Program-made: the position numbers and the translations under genes
DNA from: an uncultured Clostridium sp.
Lineage (GTDB): Bacteria; Bacillota; Clostridia; TANB77; CAG-508
Assembly (NCBI GenBank): GCA_948436025.1
Contig: CAOJHH010000009.1
Location: forward strand, 1-44,399
Direction: 5' to 3'
DNA length: 44,399 nucleotides
Notes under the pieces: model-generated
Database searches by the model: none
What the model was told of the DNA's origin: nothing
The model's input: the letters and a program-made list of their open reading frames with translations, nothing else
Part shown: positions 34,672-44,330 of the stretch, in pieces
Numbering within the stretch: position 1 is the first letter of the stretch
How the letters are laid out: each line of letters starts with the position of its first letter

Positions 34672-35562
34672 TTATTTTTTAGAGAATAAAAAAATCAATA
34701 ATAATATAAATCCAATTACAAACACGATCAAAGAAATTTTGTGATATTGCAGCATAAATGTTGATTGGCTTTCTTTTACTTTTTGAGTAACTAATGGCAT
34801 ATTTTCCGGAAGATTTTTTACATCTTCTTTTGAAATAATATTAGAAATATAGTTTGGATCACACTTATCTAATAGCCCTTTTTGAAAGGTGTTTAATTGA
34901 TGATATTGTGTTCCTAATCTTATACTATCATCATATTCTCTTGCTTCAATCATAGTAGCAATTGCTACTATCTCAAACCATTTCTCATTTTCCATATAAA
35001 GCGTATATCTCGCTTTTCCATTTTTCACTTTCATTCTTTTTGATACTGTCGCTACTATTTGGTCTTGGTTATCATACATTACAAATAGAATTTCTTTTGT
35101 ATCGTGACCAACTGTATAACAGTTTAACTCTACATTATTTAGGGTTAATTTATGATAATAATAAGATTGTACACCTTTCTCTTTTACTGTAATATATTCC
35201 ATTTTTCCAATTTGATTTCCATTTTGGTCAAAAATTTGTGGTAACATGGTTTCTTGTAATGAATCTAATGATTTTTCTCTTATCATACTTCCAACCATAC
35301 TTGCTATACTTGTTATTGTAGATATATTTGATTGTTGTTCCCAAAATGAAATTTTATAGTAATTTGTATTAAAATTAGCAATAAGATCATAACTATTTTT
35401 TTGTAAGCTTCCCTTCATATTACATACAATCGCATTTCGTGCAACAATACATGCTTCAAACGGTATAAAATTCTTCTTTTGGTTATATTCTAAATAATTA
35501 CCTGCTTGCACATTAAATTTTGTATTCCAATCATTTTCTATTGTAATAAATTCTCCTATCAT
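34672..35562 (-). CDS. C-terminally membrane-anchored protein of unknown function, 296 aa
   Basis: A beta-rich cytoplasmic part in two halves. The second half (QIFDQNGNQIGKMEYI, ILFVMYDNQDQIVATVSKRM, ARYTLYMENEKWFEIVAIATM) resembles tubby/LURP-one-type lipid-binding folds, at low certainty. It ends with one membrane segment (ISLIVFVIGFILLLIFLF) and Lys-Lys. AAAGGAAAG precedes ATG. It overlaps the end of the DUF3592 gene by 32 bases, so the two are coupled. Confidence 0.6.
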   Translation of the reverse strand: MIGEFITIENDWNTKFNVQAGNYLEYNQKKNFIPFEACIVARNAIVCNMKGSLQKNSYDLIANFNTNYYKISFWEQQSNISTITSIASMVGSMIREKSLDSLQETMLPQIFDQNGNQIGKMEYITVKEKGVQSYYYHKLTLNNVELNCYTVGHDTKEILFVMYDNQDQIVATVSKRMKVKNGKARYTLYMENEKWFEIVAIATMIEAREYDDSIRLGTQYHQLNTFQKGLLDKCDPNYISNIISKEDVKNLPENMPLVTQKVKESQSTFMLQYHKISLIVFVIGFILLLIFLFSKK

Positions 35563-35974
35563 TTTTTCTTTCCTTTCTTATATATTGTATTTCCTTTTTC
35601 ATTCTTATTCCGAGTGCTATTACAAAAATTGCACCAAAAACAATAAAAGCATATCCTACATACCCTGCTGAACTTGATCTAAAGTCATTTGGATTTTCTT
35701 TATTATAGTAAACCGTAATTTCATCCCCTACTTTCATCCTTGAGTTATATTCTCCTATTTCTTTCGTGTATGTTTTATTATCTACTACAATTGATACTTT
35801 TGCTTTTTTTACTTTTTGACCCGAACTAATATAAATAATTTCTCCCTTTGTTTTTATCGCATTTTGATAAAATCCATTATTAGCAATAACACTATTGATT
35901 CCTGTCCATATTATTAATATAGAAACCATCATAAATAGGATATAAATTGAAAATTTTTTTACCACATCTACCAA
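35531..35974 (-). CDS. DUF3592-type membrane protein
   Basis: 147 aa with an N-terminal membrane segment (YILFMMVSILIIWTGI) and a second one (YVGYAFIVFGAIFVIALGI). Between them an outside domain has the DUF3592 pattern TKGEIIYISSG, VDNKTYTKEIGEY, KVGDEITVYYNKENPNDFR. Start codon is TTG, fixed by AGGAGG eight bases upstream. It lies 12 bases after the LPxTG-type gene. Function unknown. Confidence 0.75.
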   Translation of the reverse strand: MVDVVKKFSIYILFMMVSILIIWTGINSVIANNGFYQNAIKTKGEIIYISSGQKVKKAKVSIVVDNKTYTKEIGEYNSRMKVGDEITVYYNKENPNDFRSSSAGYVGYAFIVFGAIFVIALGIRMKKEIQYIRKERKNDRRIYYNRK

Positions 35975-35986
35975 TTTTCTTTCCTC

Positions 35987-37357
35987 CTATATTCCTTTAT
36001 ATTTGTTATATTGATAAACAAATATAATTGCTCCAAAACTTAATATTATAATAGAAAATAAGATCATATAAGCTTCTCCCGTTTGTGGCAATCTCCCTTT
36101 TGCTACTGTATCGTCTTTTGGTTCTACTTTTGTACTTGTATTTTGTACCGCCGGTTTACTAACTGGTTCTTTTTGCTCAGGTTCTGTTTTATTAGAATCA
36201 TCTTGTTTAAGTTCAATATTTATATCTGTTAATAGGGATTTATGAACAACTCCTTCAATTTCAACTACAGATGCTTGTACAAATGAAACATCCTCTACTG
36301 GATAATAAATTCCGTTTTCATCGTCTAGTACAGAATATATGTAATAATAAGCCTTATTTGCTAAATTTAACTCCTTCATAATGGATTCGCTTTTACCTAC
36401 AGGCATTGTTTTTGTGTATATTCCTTTATCAGTTTTTGCATAAGATAATAGCTTACTCGAATCTCCATTTTTAATTGCCTTTAGCACAGTATTATCCGTC
36501 ACTTGTCCTATTTTTACTTTTACATTTCTTTTAATTTCATCACTATGTGGTTCATATAAGAGTACCGATGTTTCTTCCACATTTAAACCAAGACCAATTC
36601 TTAATCCTAGTTTATTTTGTGCTGGTCTTTCTACTTTTTTCGAAAAAATAAATTTTTGTTCTCTTTTCCCTGTGTCATAATTTTCTTGTTCTTCACATAT
36701 CCAGAAATATATATCTCCACTTTTTTCAAGATATTTCTCAATAGATATGTCTACAAGAAAAAAATCAGAATTAGAAACCCATCCATTCTTATCTACTGTT
36801 AGTGTTGGTTCTTCTTTGCTATTTGTAATAAAAACATAATATTCATGTCCTTCTATTTCTTTTAATCCTGTTATTTTCAGTTTTCTATATTTAGTAGCAT
36901 GTCCTTCTATCGAAATTTTGCAATTAGTTGTATCTGTCCATGTGATAGGATTTACGGTTATTTCTTTTCCTTCTAAACTAATATTTTTGTTTTGAAGATT
37001 ATTTCCCTCCTTATCCTTTAAATAACTATTTTCACAATATTCTAATGAAAGTTTACCACTATCTTTATCTTTTATTATGTATTCGTATGTAATCTTATTT
37101 CCACTTGCTGTTCCTTTTATTCTATTATTCTGTCCCTTACTACCAAATTTTATGGTTATTTCTCCCTCTCCTGTTATTGTATCTGTGTACTCTGCAACAA
37201 TTGTTACTTTTTCTCCTGTTTGATAAGGTTCTGTTTTTGAGTTAACTACTGTAATAGTTTTTACCTCCACTGGACTTGTAGCTGCTTTTACTACATTTGG
37301 TACTAATAATAAGATAATTCCTAGTAGTATTACAATTAAAATTTCTTTTGTTTTCAT
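35987..37357 (-). CDS. Cell-wall-anchored surface protein with LPQTG sorting signal
   Basis: 456 aa. A signal peptide (MKTKEILIVILLGIILLLVP, cut after VVKA) is followed by a beta-sandwich-like domain starting PVEVKTITVVNSKTEPY with calcium-type GEKVTIVAEYTDTITGEGE. Downstream is a Lys/Pro/Thr-rich spacer. The C terminus has GRLPQTGEAY, a hydrophobic stretch (MILFSIIILSFGAIIFVY) and a basic tail, the sortase substrate layout. No sortase is in the window. AAAAGGGG precedes ATG. It leads a three-gene set with the DUF3592 and 296-aa genes. Confidence 0.85.
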   Translation of the reverse strand: MKTKEILIVILLGIILLLVPNVVKAATSPVEVKTITVVNSKTEPYQTGEKVTIVAEYTDTITGEGEITIKFGSKGQNNRIKGTASGNKITYEYIIKDKDSGKLSLEYCENSYLKDKEGNNLQNKNISLEGKEITVNPITWTDTTNCKISIEGHATKYRKLKITGLKEIEGHEYYVFITNSKEEPTLTVDKNGWVSNSDFFLVDISIEKYLEKSGDIYFWICEEQENYDTGKREQKFIFSKKVERPAQNKLGLRIGLGLNVEETSVLLYEPHSDEIKRNVKVKIGQVTDNTVLKAIKNGDSSKLLSYAKTDKGIYTKTMPVGKSESIMKELNLANKAYYYIYSVLDDENGIYYPVEDVSFVQASVVEIEGVVHKSLLTDINIELKQDDSNKTEPEQKEPVSKPAVQNTSTKVEPKDDTVAKGRLPQTGEAYMILFSIIILSFGAIIFVYQYNKYKGI

Positions 37358-37387
37358 AAATATTACCCCTTTTCCTATTTTTGTTTC

Positions 37388-37416
37388 ATTATACCTTTAA
37401 GTATTTTTATATTCAA
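37388..37416 (-). promoter_or_regulatory. Promoter of the LPQTG-protein operon
   Basis: Minus strand TTGAAT (37416-37411), 17 bp, perfect TATAAT (37393-37388). Confidence 0.8.
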
Positions 37417-37477
37417 CAAAATACCTTGTTTTTTGATATTATTTTTTTACATAATGGTTTTATTAAACTATTTAATA

Positions 37478-37518
37478 CATCAAAAAGACATAACCTTTTA
37501 GGTTATGCCTTTTTGATG
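37478..37518. terminator. Terminator after topB
   Basis: CATCAAAAAGACATAACC (37478-37495) pairs with GGTTATGCCTTTTTGATG (37501-37518) with one mismatch, loop of five bases. Confidence 0.9.
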
Positions 37519-37539
37519 GTTAGGCTACGTAGCTAAGCT

Positions 37540-37606
37540 CATAACACAATTAAAGGCCCCTTTACTTAAGGGGGCTGTCGCCAACAGGCGACTGGGGGTT
37601 CTTACA
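37540..37606 (-). repeat. Dispersed palindromic element, copy 6 (after topB)
   Basis: On the minus strand it starts at the shifted-frame topB stop: TAAGAACCCCCAGTCGCCTG, then TTGGCGACAGCCCCC and TTAAGTAAAGGGGCC with TTTAA. Both hairpins are intact. Its boundary at the new stop codon matches the proS copy, which starts a few bases after its stop. Confidence 0.75.
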
Positions 37607-39579
37607 TATTTACAATTAGTCTCTGAAATTTGGATTTAATGTAATTTTCTAATTTTCCGCATGAACTCGCTTGGTGGTATTTCTTTTTTAGCTACCATAT
37701 CAAGCCCTTTTTCCCAACTTGCGGTTAGTTTTGGGTTTAGGAGGTCTTTCATGGAAGTAGCAATGACGTCATAAATAATTTCTCCATAGTTTGTTGGGGT
37801 AATAATTTGGGTTTTGGTATTTATTTCTAGGTATTTGATTTTTTCTAGTTTTTTGATAATTTCGGCTCTTGTGGCACTGGTTCCAATTCCAGCTCCTTTT
37901 ATTTGTTCTCTTAGTTCTTCGTCTTCAATTAGTTTTCCAGCATTTTCCATGGCTAGAATGATAGAGCCTGAGTTGTACCTGGTTGGTGGCGAGGTTTCGG
38001 CATCTTTTGTTCGATAATTTACTACTGGTAGGTTCTGTCCTTTTTTTAGGGTGTTTAGGATGTCTAGGTTATTTTCTGGGGTTTGGGTAGACACGAGGTC
38101 TGTTTTTTCGGTGTCTTCTTGTTTTTCGCTAGTCTTTTCTTCTTTTTTGTTTTCCACATTTTTGGGTTTTAGAATTTCTAAATACCCCTGTTTTACACAT
38201 ACTTTTCCACTTGTGTTAAAAACTTCGTTTTCTACCATAATGGTAACAGAAATTTTGTTAAATTCTGCTGGTGGATAAAAAATGCTTAAAAAGCGTTTTA
38301 CAATCACTTTATAAATTTGTTTTTGTAAGTCCGGTAATTTATCGTAATTTTCATAGCCTTGTCCTGTTGGAATAATCGCATAGTGGTCGGTAATTTTACT
38401 ATCATTCACATACTTGGTTTTTACTAAATTCGTGGAATATTTCTCTTCTATCATTTTTTTCATATAGCCTTGTATTTCTTCGTCGTGGAAGCCTTTGGCA
38501 ATGCCATTTAAGTTTTTGGAAATTTCCTTGGCAACTGCTGTGGATAACACTCTTGCATCGGTTCTTGGGTAGGTTACTAGCTTTTTTTCATATAAGTTTT
38601 GTATGATTTCTAGTGTTTCATCTGGCTTAATTTTAAAACGTTTGGTGCATTCATTTTGGAGTTCCGCTAGGTTAAATAATAAAGGAGCATTTTCCTTTTG
38701 TTTGGATTTTTTCACTTCACTTACTTTTGCTTCTTTTCCTGCTAGTGACAAAATAAATTCTTTTGCTTCTTCTTCTTTTTTAAAACCAGTTTCATTATAT
38801 AATTTAGGAGATTGATACATTTTTGAATTTTCGGTTACTTTCCATTCCGCTTGAAAAGAATTTTGCTCCTCTCCAAATTCTCCCACTATTTTGTAATACT
38901 TTGTTTTTACAAAGTTTCGGATTTCTCGCTCACGTTCTACAATCATACCTAATACACAAGTCATAACACGTCCTACCGAAATAGAGGCCCTTTCTAAATT
39001 TGCCTCTTTTGCCACTCTTCTTCCTTGTGTAATGGATAATAGTCTTGAAAAATTAATTCCAATTAGATAATCTTCTTTGGCACGTAAATAAGCCGAATCG
39101 GATAGGCTATCGTATTCGGATAAATCACGAGCTTCTTTAATTCCTCTTATAATTTCTTCTTCGGTTTGGGAGTCAATCCAAACACGTTTCATTTTCGCTT
39201 TTGGGTTTGGTTTTGCCATCATAAATACCAATCTTTGAATGTATTCCCCTTCACGCCCAGAGTCGCCTGCATTATAAATTTCTTCTACATCTTCTCTTTG
39301 TAGTAGGCTTTCTACAATATCAAATTGGTTCTTCACGGCTGGTATGATTTCGTATTTCCATTCGTTTGGTATAAATGGTAAGGTATCTAATCTCCACTGT
39401 TTTAGTTTTTCGTCGTATTTTTCTGGATAGCTCATGGTAACTAAGTGACCTACACACCAAGTAATAATCCATTCTTCGGATTCCAAATACCCATTTTTTC
39501 GAACCGCATTGGTTTTTAGGGCTTTGGCAAATTCCATTGCAACAGATGGCTTTTCGGTTATTAATAATTTTTTTGACAT
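37602..39579 (-). CDS. topB: DNA topoisomerase III, C terminus set by a +1 shift
   Basis: A type IA topoisomerase that passes single strands and decatenates replication products. TOPRIM part starts KKLLITEKPSVAMEFAKAL and includes YNAGDSGREGEYIQRLV. The active-site Tyr is in KLVTYPRTDARVLS. The C-terminal gate region has GAGIGTSATRAEIIKKLEKI. In the standard code it ends MRKIRKLH at 37636. At codon 641, ATG CGG AAA, skipping C gives FMGKLENYIKSKFQRLIVNM and a stop at 37604-37602, 658 aa. The FM-KLE-YI pattern is normal for the end of TopB. It lies three bases after the HD-domain gene. Confidence 0.93.
37657..37659 (-). other. CGG +1 shift site 10 (topB)
   Basis: Context ATG CGG AAA. Skipping C gives GGA AAA TTA GAA, a tail typical of TopB. 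The arginine reading ends seven codons later. Confidence 0.7.
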
Positions 39580-39582
39580 ATG

Positions 39583-40365
39583 TTAACATCCTTCTTTAAT
39601 TCGTTTTTCGATATAGGTATTGGCTATGTTGATTATCGTTTGCATTTGCTCTTTTGTGTCTTCACAAATGCAAATCGGCTCCATGGTTCTTTCTATGTAA
39701 TGATTTTGCTTGATGATTTTTAATCCTGTTATAAAATTGTAGTCAAAAATGAAGGAAATAATATTAATGTAACTATCAATATCACTAGTAAATTCATCTC
39801 TGTTTGCTTGCTCATATGTTTTAAATTTTTCCATAATTTTAGGGCTAATGGTTTGTTTTGCCATTTCCTTGTAATCATATAACACATTTTTACATAGTTC
39901 AATATCTTGTGCAAACCTTGCAAATATATCGGTTTTATCCGCATCACGTACAATTTTGGCTTGCAATAATTCCTCCTTGTTTAGTCCTTCTTCTATTTTG
40001 AATTTGTTATGATTTTTAACTGCTTTATAGATAATGTCATCATATTGGGTATCCTCAATAAATTTTCGAATTTCTCCTTCTTCAAATAGAATTTTTACTC
40101 CTAAATCCGCATGGTCAACACTATCGATATCACGAAATGTATCATATATTCGTACTTGTTCAAATCTTCCAATATCATGTAATAAGCTAATTAGCTGTGC
40201 AAGTAAACTCTGCTCTTCGTTTAAGTGTAAATCTTCGGCTATCTTTTTTGCTACCTCTACGGTTCGATACGTATGCCTTATTTTTATTTCTATTTTTCCA
40301 TTAGTAATATCATATGGTTTTACATAGTCACGAAATGCCATTTGGGCATGCTTTATATCAATCAT
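39583..40365 (-). CDS. HD-domain phosphohydrolase
   Basis: 260 aa. HD motifs: H in KIRHTYRTVEVAKKIAEDL, HD in LISLLHDIGRFEQ, and a later Asp in VRDADKTDIFARF. These are the metal ligands of HD-type phosphohydrolases, which often act on nucleotides. AGAGGAAG precedes ATG. It lies upstream of topB with a gap of three bases, so they form one operon. Substrate not known. No in-frame CGG. Confidence 0.88.
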   Translation of the reverse strand: MIDIKHAQMAFRDYVKPYDITNGKIEIKIRHTYRTVEVAKKIAEDLHLNEEQSLLAQLISLLHDIGRFEQVRIYDTFRDIDSVDHADLGVKILFEEGEIRKFIEDTQYDDIIYKAVKNHNKFKIEEGLNKEELLQAKIVRDADKTDIFARFAQDIELCKNVLYDYKEMAKQTISPKIMEKFKTYEQANRDEFTSDIDSYINIISFIFDYNFITGLKIIKQNHYIERTMEPICICEDTKEQMQTIINIANTYIEKRIKEGC

Positions 40366-40446
40366 GTTTCGTATCTTCCTCTCTTTAACATCATAAAATT
40401 AGGTCAAAAATAATATATTTCACATTTTTTCAAACCTTTTTCTTAT

Positions 40447-40794
40447 CTACTTATTCAAACTTAATTTTACCTCTTTTGCAATAGCTCGCTCTACAAATTG
40501 ATTTAATGAAATATCCTTTATTTTTGATAACAAACTTGCTTCCCTATGAAGTTCTGGATCAATTCGTATATTAAAACTACCACTATATTGCTTTTGTGGT
40601 TCCACACCATCCTCTTTACACCATTCAATATAATCATCAATGGCACCCTCAAAATCTTTTCGTAATTCCTCTACAGTTGTTCCTTCAAATGTAATTGAAT
40701 CACGAATTCCTTCTATCTCTCCCCAAAAGCAATTATCTGCCTCACTATATTGCACTTTTGCCCAATAGCCTTTATATCTCATTACATTATCCAT
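40447..40794 (-). CDS. hicB: HicB-family antitoxin
   Basis: 115 aa. The N-terminal partial RNase-H-like fold shows YKGYWAKVQYSEADNCFWGE and TFEGTTVEELRKDFEGAIDD. The C-terminal ribbon-helix-helix part shows FNIRIDPELHREASLLSKI and LNQFVERAIAKEV, for DNA binding and autoregulation. It starts one base after hicA, the toxin-first order. It neutralises HicA by covering its active site. No in-frame CGG. Confidence 0.93.
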   Translation of the reverse strand: MDNVMRYKGYWAKVQYSEADNCFWGEIEGIRDSITFEGTTVEELRKDFEGAIDDYIEWCKEDGVEPQKQYSGSFNIRIDPELHREASLLSKIKDISLNQFVERAIAKEVKLSLNK

Positions 40795-40795
40795 T

Positions 40796-41053
40796 TTAAA
40801 TCACTCCCATTTGTTTTAAATTTTTAATTAACTTATTTATTTGATATTCTTTTAAACAGTTACTTGGATGAGGTTTGTGCAATTCTATACGAATTTTCTT
40901 TTTCTCGTTTTTAAACATTACTCGTGAACCAGATGTTTTTCCTTTATTGTATTGCTCAAATCCTAATTGTAACAACATTGATACTGCCTCTTCATAAGTA
41001 AAATCTTTTGGTCTTTTCATTAGTGTTTTTAATAGTTTTTCTCTTCTACTCAT
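40796..41053 (-). CDS. hicA: HicA-family toxin (mRNA interferase)
   Basis: 85 aa, dsRBD-like fold, cuts mRNA independently of the ribosome when free of HicB. The signature here is KGKTSGSRVMFKN followed by IRIELHKPHPSNCLKEYQI. This is the longer HicA subtype, where the catalytic His is in LHKPHP rather than in GSH. AAAGGAG precedes ATG. First gene of hicAB, with a perfect inverted repeat 26 bases upstream as candidate operator. Confidence 0.93.
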   Translation of the reverse strand: MSRREKLLKTLMKRPKDFTYEEAVSMLLQLGFEQYNKGKTSGSRVMFKNEKKKIRIELHKPHPSNCLKEYQINKLIKNLKQMGVI

Positions 41054-41078
41054 ATATTATACTCCTTTGCTTGTTTTT

Positions 41079-41101
41079 TTGCAACTAAAAATCAGTTGCA
41101 A
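41079..41101 (-). promoter_or_regulatory. Candidate HicB operator
   Basis: A perfect 8-bp inverted repeat, TTGCAACT (41079-41086) and AGTTGCAA (41094-41101), spaced by seven bases, just upstream of hicA. HicB ribbon-helix-helix proteins bind such palindromes. Confidence 0.6.
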
Positions 41102-41368
41102 ATGAGAATATTTTTTTATTTGTGAAAAATATCCCTCCTTTTACAAATTCTCTATTATTTTTCTTGTTTTGTTTGGAAAAATATTAAGATTGAAATTTTT
41201 AATTTTTCTATGCCAAACCAAAAGTTGCTTTTGAATTTACTTTATTAAAACACATATTCTTTATAATAGCAATACTTTTTAATGTTACATTGATAATTTT
41301 TAAGCGTATGTTATGATATTTTCCAAGTAGAAATATTCATATATGAAAATTAATATCTTCTCGTATCA
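41102..41368. other. Intergenic stretch with no recognisable gene
   Basis: Very AT-rich. It includes an AAAGGAGGG on the minus strand (around 41131-41140), but no usable start codon follows. Short frames lack ribosome-binding sites. I see no RNA gene or repeat. Confidence 0.6.
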
Positions 41369-41410
41369 AGAAAAAAGAGAATGTAGCCTATTCTACATTC
41401 TCTTTTTTCT
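41369..41410. terminator. Terminator after the HU gene
   Basis: AGAAAAAAGAGAATGTAG (41369-41386) pairs perfectly with 41393-41410 over an 18-bp stem, loop CCTATT. Confidence 0.93.
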
Positions 41411-41446
41411 ATGAATTCATATATTTTATTTAAACATATACAAATC

Positions 41447-41725
41447 TTATTTTTTGTTAACTAAATCTTTTAAAGCTTTTCCTGCTTTGAATACTGGAGC
41501 TTTTGAAGCTGGTATTTTGATTTCTTCTTTAGTTTGTGGGTTTCTTCCTTTTCTAGCTGCTCTTTTTCTTACTTCAAAAGAACCAAATCCAACTAATTGT
41601 ACTTTGTCTCCTTTTACTAAAGCTTCTGTTACAACGTCAACGAAAGCATTAACAGCTGTTTCAGCACTTTTTTTTGTTTCTCCTGTCTTAGCAGCTATGG
41701 CTGCGATTAAATCTGATTTGTTCAT
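41447..41725 (-). CDS. hup: HU-family DNA-binding protein
   Basis: A nucleoid protein that bends DNA as a dimer. 92 aa from [21 protein letters not shown] through [20 protein letters not shown] and [20 protein letters not shown], including the arm tip with conserved Pro. TAGGAGG precedes ATG. Single-gene transcript. Confidence 0.97.
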   Translation of the reverse strand: MNKSDLIAAIAAKTGETKKSAETAVNAFVDVVTEALVKGDKVQLVGFGSFEVRKRAARKGRNPQTKEEIKIPASKAPVFKAGKALKDLVNKK

Positions 41726-41886
41726 TTAAATTACCTCCTAAAAGTTTTTCTTTTATGTAGTATCTTTCAACTACACTATAATTATTCGTCAAATTTCTAT
41801 AAAATCCCTCTTTTTTTCATTTATTTTTTCTTTTAATCCCTGATTTTTCTAAGTTTTTCCTGCTTTTTGCTAAATTGACTCAATAT

Positions 41887-43524
41887 TTATGCTATCTTTT
41901 TTTCCTTGTAAACGCCTAATTTCACAAGGATTTTGTATATTTTCTGCCCATATGGAATCATGTGTATTTCTTCTTTTGTAAATACTTTTAAATTAATAAG
42001 TGCAAGTGTATAAGTAAGTATCGCAAAAACAATTGCAATGATAGCTGCCATTCGTAAAGAAATGATATTTAGCAATATGGTATAAACGGCATAAGAGCAA
42101 ACTGCCATAATTCCTGTTGCTAAAATTGGTTTTCCGATGTATTTCATAAATGGAAAGGAAACTTTTAAATTTTTTCGTAATACCGAAAATCCAATCATAC
42201 AAGCAATTAAGTTACATACTACATTTCCAAGTGCTGCACCATTTACGCCAATTTCTGGTATTGGCACTAATGTTATATTCATAATGAGTTTTGCCACAAC
42301 TCCTACGGCAAAAGCAGTTGCTGGAACCATTACTTTACCAATTCCCTGCAAAGCTCCATTAATAGTTTGTGCTAGTACAGCAAAAATAATACTTACTGCA
42401 CTAATTTGTAAAATAACTACTCCTGCTGCTTGTTTTGGAAATAATAATTTTAAAATTGGTTCTGCAAAAATGACCATTCCAACGGTACATGGAAGTCCTA
42501 TTAAAATAGTTACTAATATTGAAAATCTAACTCTTTTATTGGCAGTTTCCATATCTCCTTTTGCTCTTGCATAAGAAAGTGCTGGTACCAATGCCGTAGC
42601 AAATGCAATGTTAAACGATAATGGTAATGAAGTTAATGTATCCACTTTTCCGCTTAATATACCATATTGAACTTTTGCGGCTCCTTCTTCCATAAAGTTT
42701 TTAAGTCCTCGAACCACTGTAGTGGAATCAATGTTTTTATTAATGGACGATAGTACTGCGCTAAGCGAAATTGGAATAGATACTTGTAAAATATTTTTAA
42801 TAACCTTTGTTGCACTTTCCTTTTTCGCAATAACTCCTGGTTTATTAATGCTTAAGATACGATTGTGTTTATAATATACAAATAAATAAATAAAACTTCC
42901 AATGGTTGCTACCGTAGTTGCAAGGTTTGCTCCTGCTGCCATAATGGTGGTATCAGTTCCCATGATAATTGCAACAATTTCCACAAATAAAATAGTTAAT
43001 ACGGTTTTAAAAATTTGCTCTAAGGTTTGTGAATTAGCTGTTACTTTTAAAGTACTATTTCCGTTAAAATAGCCTCGGATTACACTAAGTAAGGAAACAA
43101 AGAAAATGGATGGTGATAAGGCAACTAATGTCCATTCTGCCTCTGGAATTTGAATAATGACATTAGATATATACTTCGCTCCAAAAAACAAAATCCCTGT
43201 TCCAATTAACCCTAGCATTCCAAAGGTCAAAAATGCAATTTTATAAATTCGGTTTGCCCCTTTGTTATCGCCAAGTGCCACTCTTTCGGAAACCAATTTT
43301 GAAATGGCATTCGGGATTCCTACGGAAGAAAGGGTTAGAAGTAAAGAATAAATATAAAATCCAGAAGTATAAATCGCATTTCCTTCATCTCCAAAACCCT
43401 CTCGGTTTGTTAAATACAATTTATACACTAACCCAATAAATTTAATTAATACCTGTGAAAACATCATCGCAAAAACGCCTTGCATAAAGCTTTCTTTTGC
43501 TCTACTCTTTTTTACTTTTTGCAT
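41887..43524 (-). CDS. MurJ/SpoVB-type lipid flippase (MOP superfamily)
   Basis: An integral membrane protein of about 545 aa with some 14 hydrophobic segments. It is likely to move a lipid-linked sugar precursor across the membrane, in peptidoglycan or spore cortex synthesis. Start taken at MQKVKKSRAKESFMQGVF, preceded by AAAGGGACG; the frame is open to 43557. Early segment AMMFSQVLIKFIGLVYKLY and KLVSERVALGDNKGANRIYK are typical of SpoVB-like proteins. Sporulation genes nearby fit but do not prove SpoVB. No in-frame CGG. Confidence 0.82.
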   Translation of the reverse strand: MQKVKKSRAKESFMQGVFAMMFSQVLIKFIGLVYKLYLTNREGFGDEGNAIYTSGFYIYSLLLTLSSVGIPNAISKLVSERVALGDNKGANRIYKIAFLTFGMLGLIGTGILFFGAKYISNVIIQIPEAEWTLVALSPSIFFVSLLSVIRGYFNGNSTLKVTANSQTLEQIFKTVLTILFVEIVAIIMGTDTTIMAAGANLATTVATIGSFIYLFVYYKHNRILSINKPGVIAKKESATKVIKNILQVSIPISLSAVLSSINKNIDSTTVVRGLKNFMEEGAAKVQYGILSGKVDTLTSLPLSFNIAFATALVPALSYARAKGDMETANKRVRFSILVTILIGLPCTVGMVIFAEPILKLLFPKQAAGVVILQISAVSIIFAVLAQTINGALQGIGKVMVPATAFAVGVVAKLIMNITLVPIPEIGVNGAALGNVVCNLIACMIGFSVLRKNLKVSFPFMKYIGKPILATGIMAVCSYAVYTILLNIISLRMAAIIAIVFAILTYTLALINLKVFTKEEIHMIPYGQKIYKILVKLGVYKEKKIA

Positions 43525-43607
43525 ATTTCGTCCCTTTCCTTTTTTTGTTATTACCAATTATATGCAAATTTATAAGAACATTCAAGTATTTTTAAAAACT
43601 TCCTACA

Positions 43608-43638
43608 AAAAATTTACTAGCTATCCTAGTAAATTTTT
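43608..43638 (-). terminator. Terminator after the truncated pilin-like gene
   Basis: AAAAATTTACTAG (43608-43620) pairs perfectly with CTAGTAAATTTTT (43626-43638). It is 13 bases after the shifted-frame stop at 43652, but over 200 bases after the zero-frame stop at 43851. Confidence 0.85.
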
Positions 43639-43651
43639 AAAGTTTATTTAA

Positions 43652-44321
43652 TTAGAACATTGGATAACAATATGCTCTTATATCTCGTAAATTTGCTATG
43701 CTCATCGATCTAGCTGAAAAGTGAATCTTATCTCCTTCATTTAAATAAATTGGAAATGAATCATGATCTGCATCACACCCATTCGCCTCAGTAAAGCACT
43801 TTACATATGCAGCAGTATATTCATTTATATTAAAATGTAAGTTGCTATCATTAGTAGAAGATGTTGCTTGAACCGCTAATCTTAAGTCTACAAAATACCA
43901 ACCGACTTTTTAATACCGTGTAACCATCTGTATCAGACCAAGATAAATATTCTGTCATTTTGTTATTTGGATCCATTTGTGTTGATAGTCCTTGCATACT
44001 TGTTATATTTTCATACATACCTGCATTAGTACTTTGGGCAAAAATATAAGTATCTTTTTTGATGCCTGTTGGTTTTATATTGCTAGAAGCATTTAACTTT
44101 TCTTCTACTTTTTGATTAATATAAGTATCTAATTCTTTCATTGTTAATGTCACTTTTGAATCCTCTGCCACTCGAATAGAACTGTATAATTCTTCTAAAT
44201 CCTTTTGCTCGTTTGCCTCCGCTTGTTTATAGTCTTTTCCTGCCTGTTCAGCTTTTTTTATAATCCCATGTTCTCCTAACATAAACATTGTAATTCCTGC
44301 TAAGATTAGTAAAATAATGAC
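43652..44321 (-). CDS. Pilin-like protein, 5' end lost, needs a +1 shift
   Basis: A partial gene. The first recognisable part is the hydrophobic helix VIILLILAGITMFMLGEHGI, typical of class III pilins. The usual GIT/GIS leader is missing, since a stop lies in frame at 44339 and foreign-looking sequence begins near 44325. Then come KKAEQAGKDYKQAEANEQKD and a central region. The zero frame ends in an unrelated tail at 43851. At AGT CGG TTG (43904-43902), skipping C gives KSGWYFVDLRLAVQATSSTN and runs to ...RDIRAYCYPMF with a stop at 43654-43652. The tail holds aromatic beta strands and three Cys. Likely a minor pilin broken by a mobile element. Confidence 0.75.
43902..43904 (-). other. CGG +1 shift site 11 (pilin-like gene)
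   Basis: Context AGT CGG TTG. Skipping C gives GGT TGG TAT TTT and opens 83 more codons up to a stop next to a terminator. Confidence 0.85.
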
Positions 44322-44330
44322 TGTCCTAAT

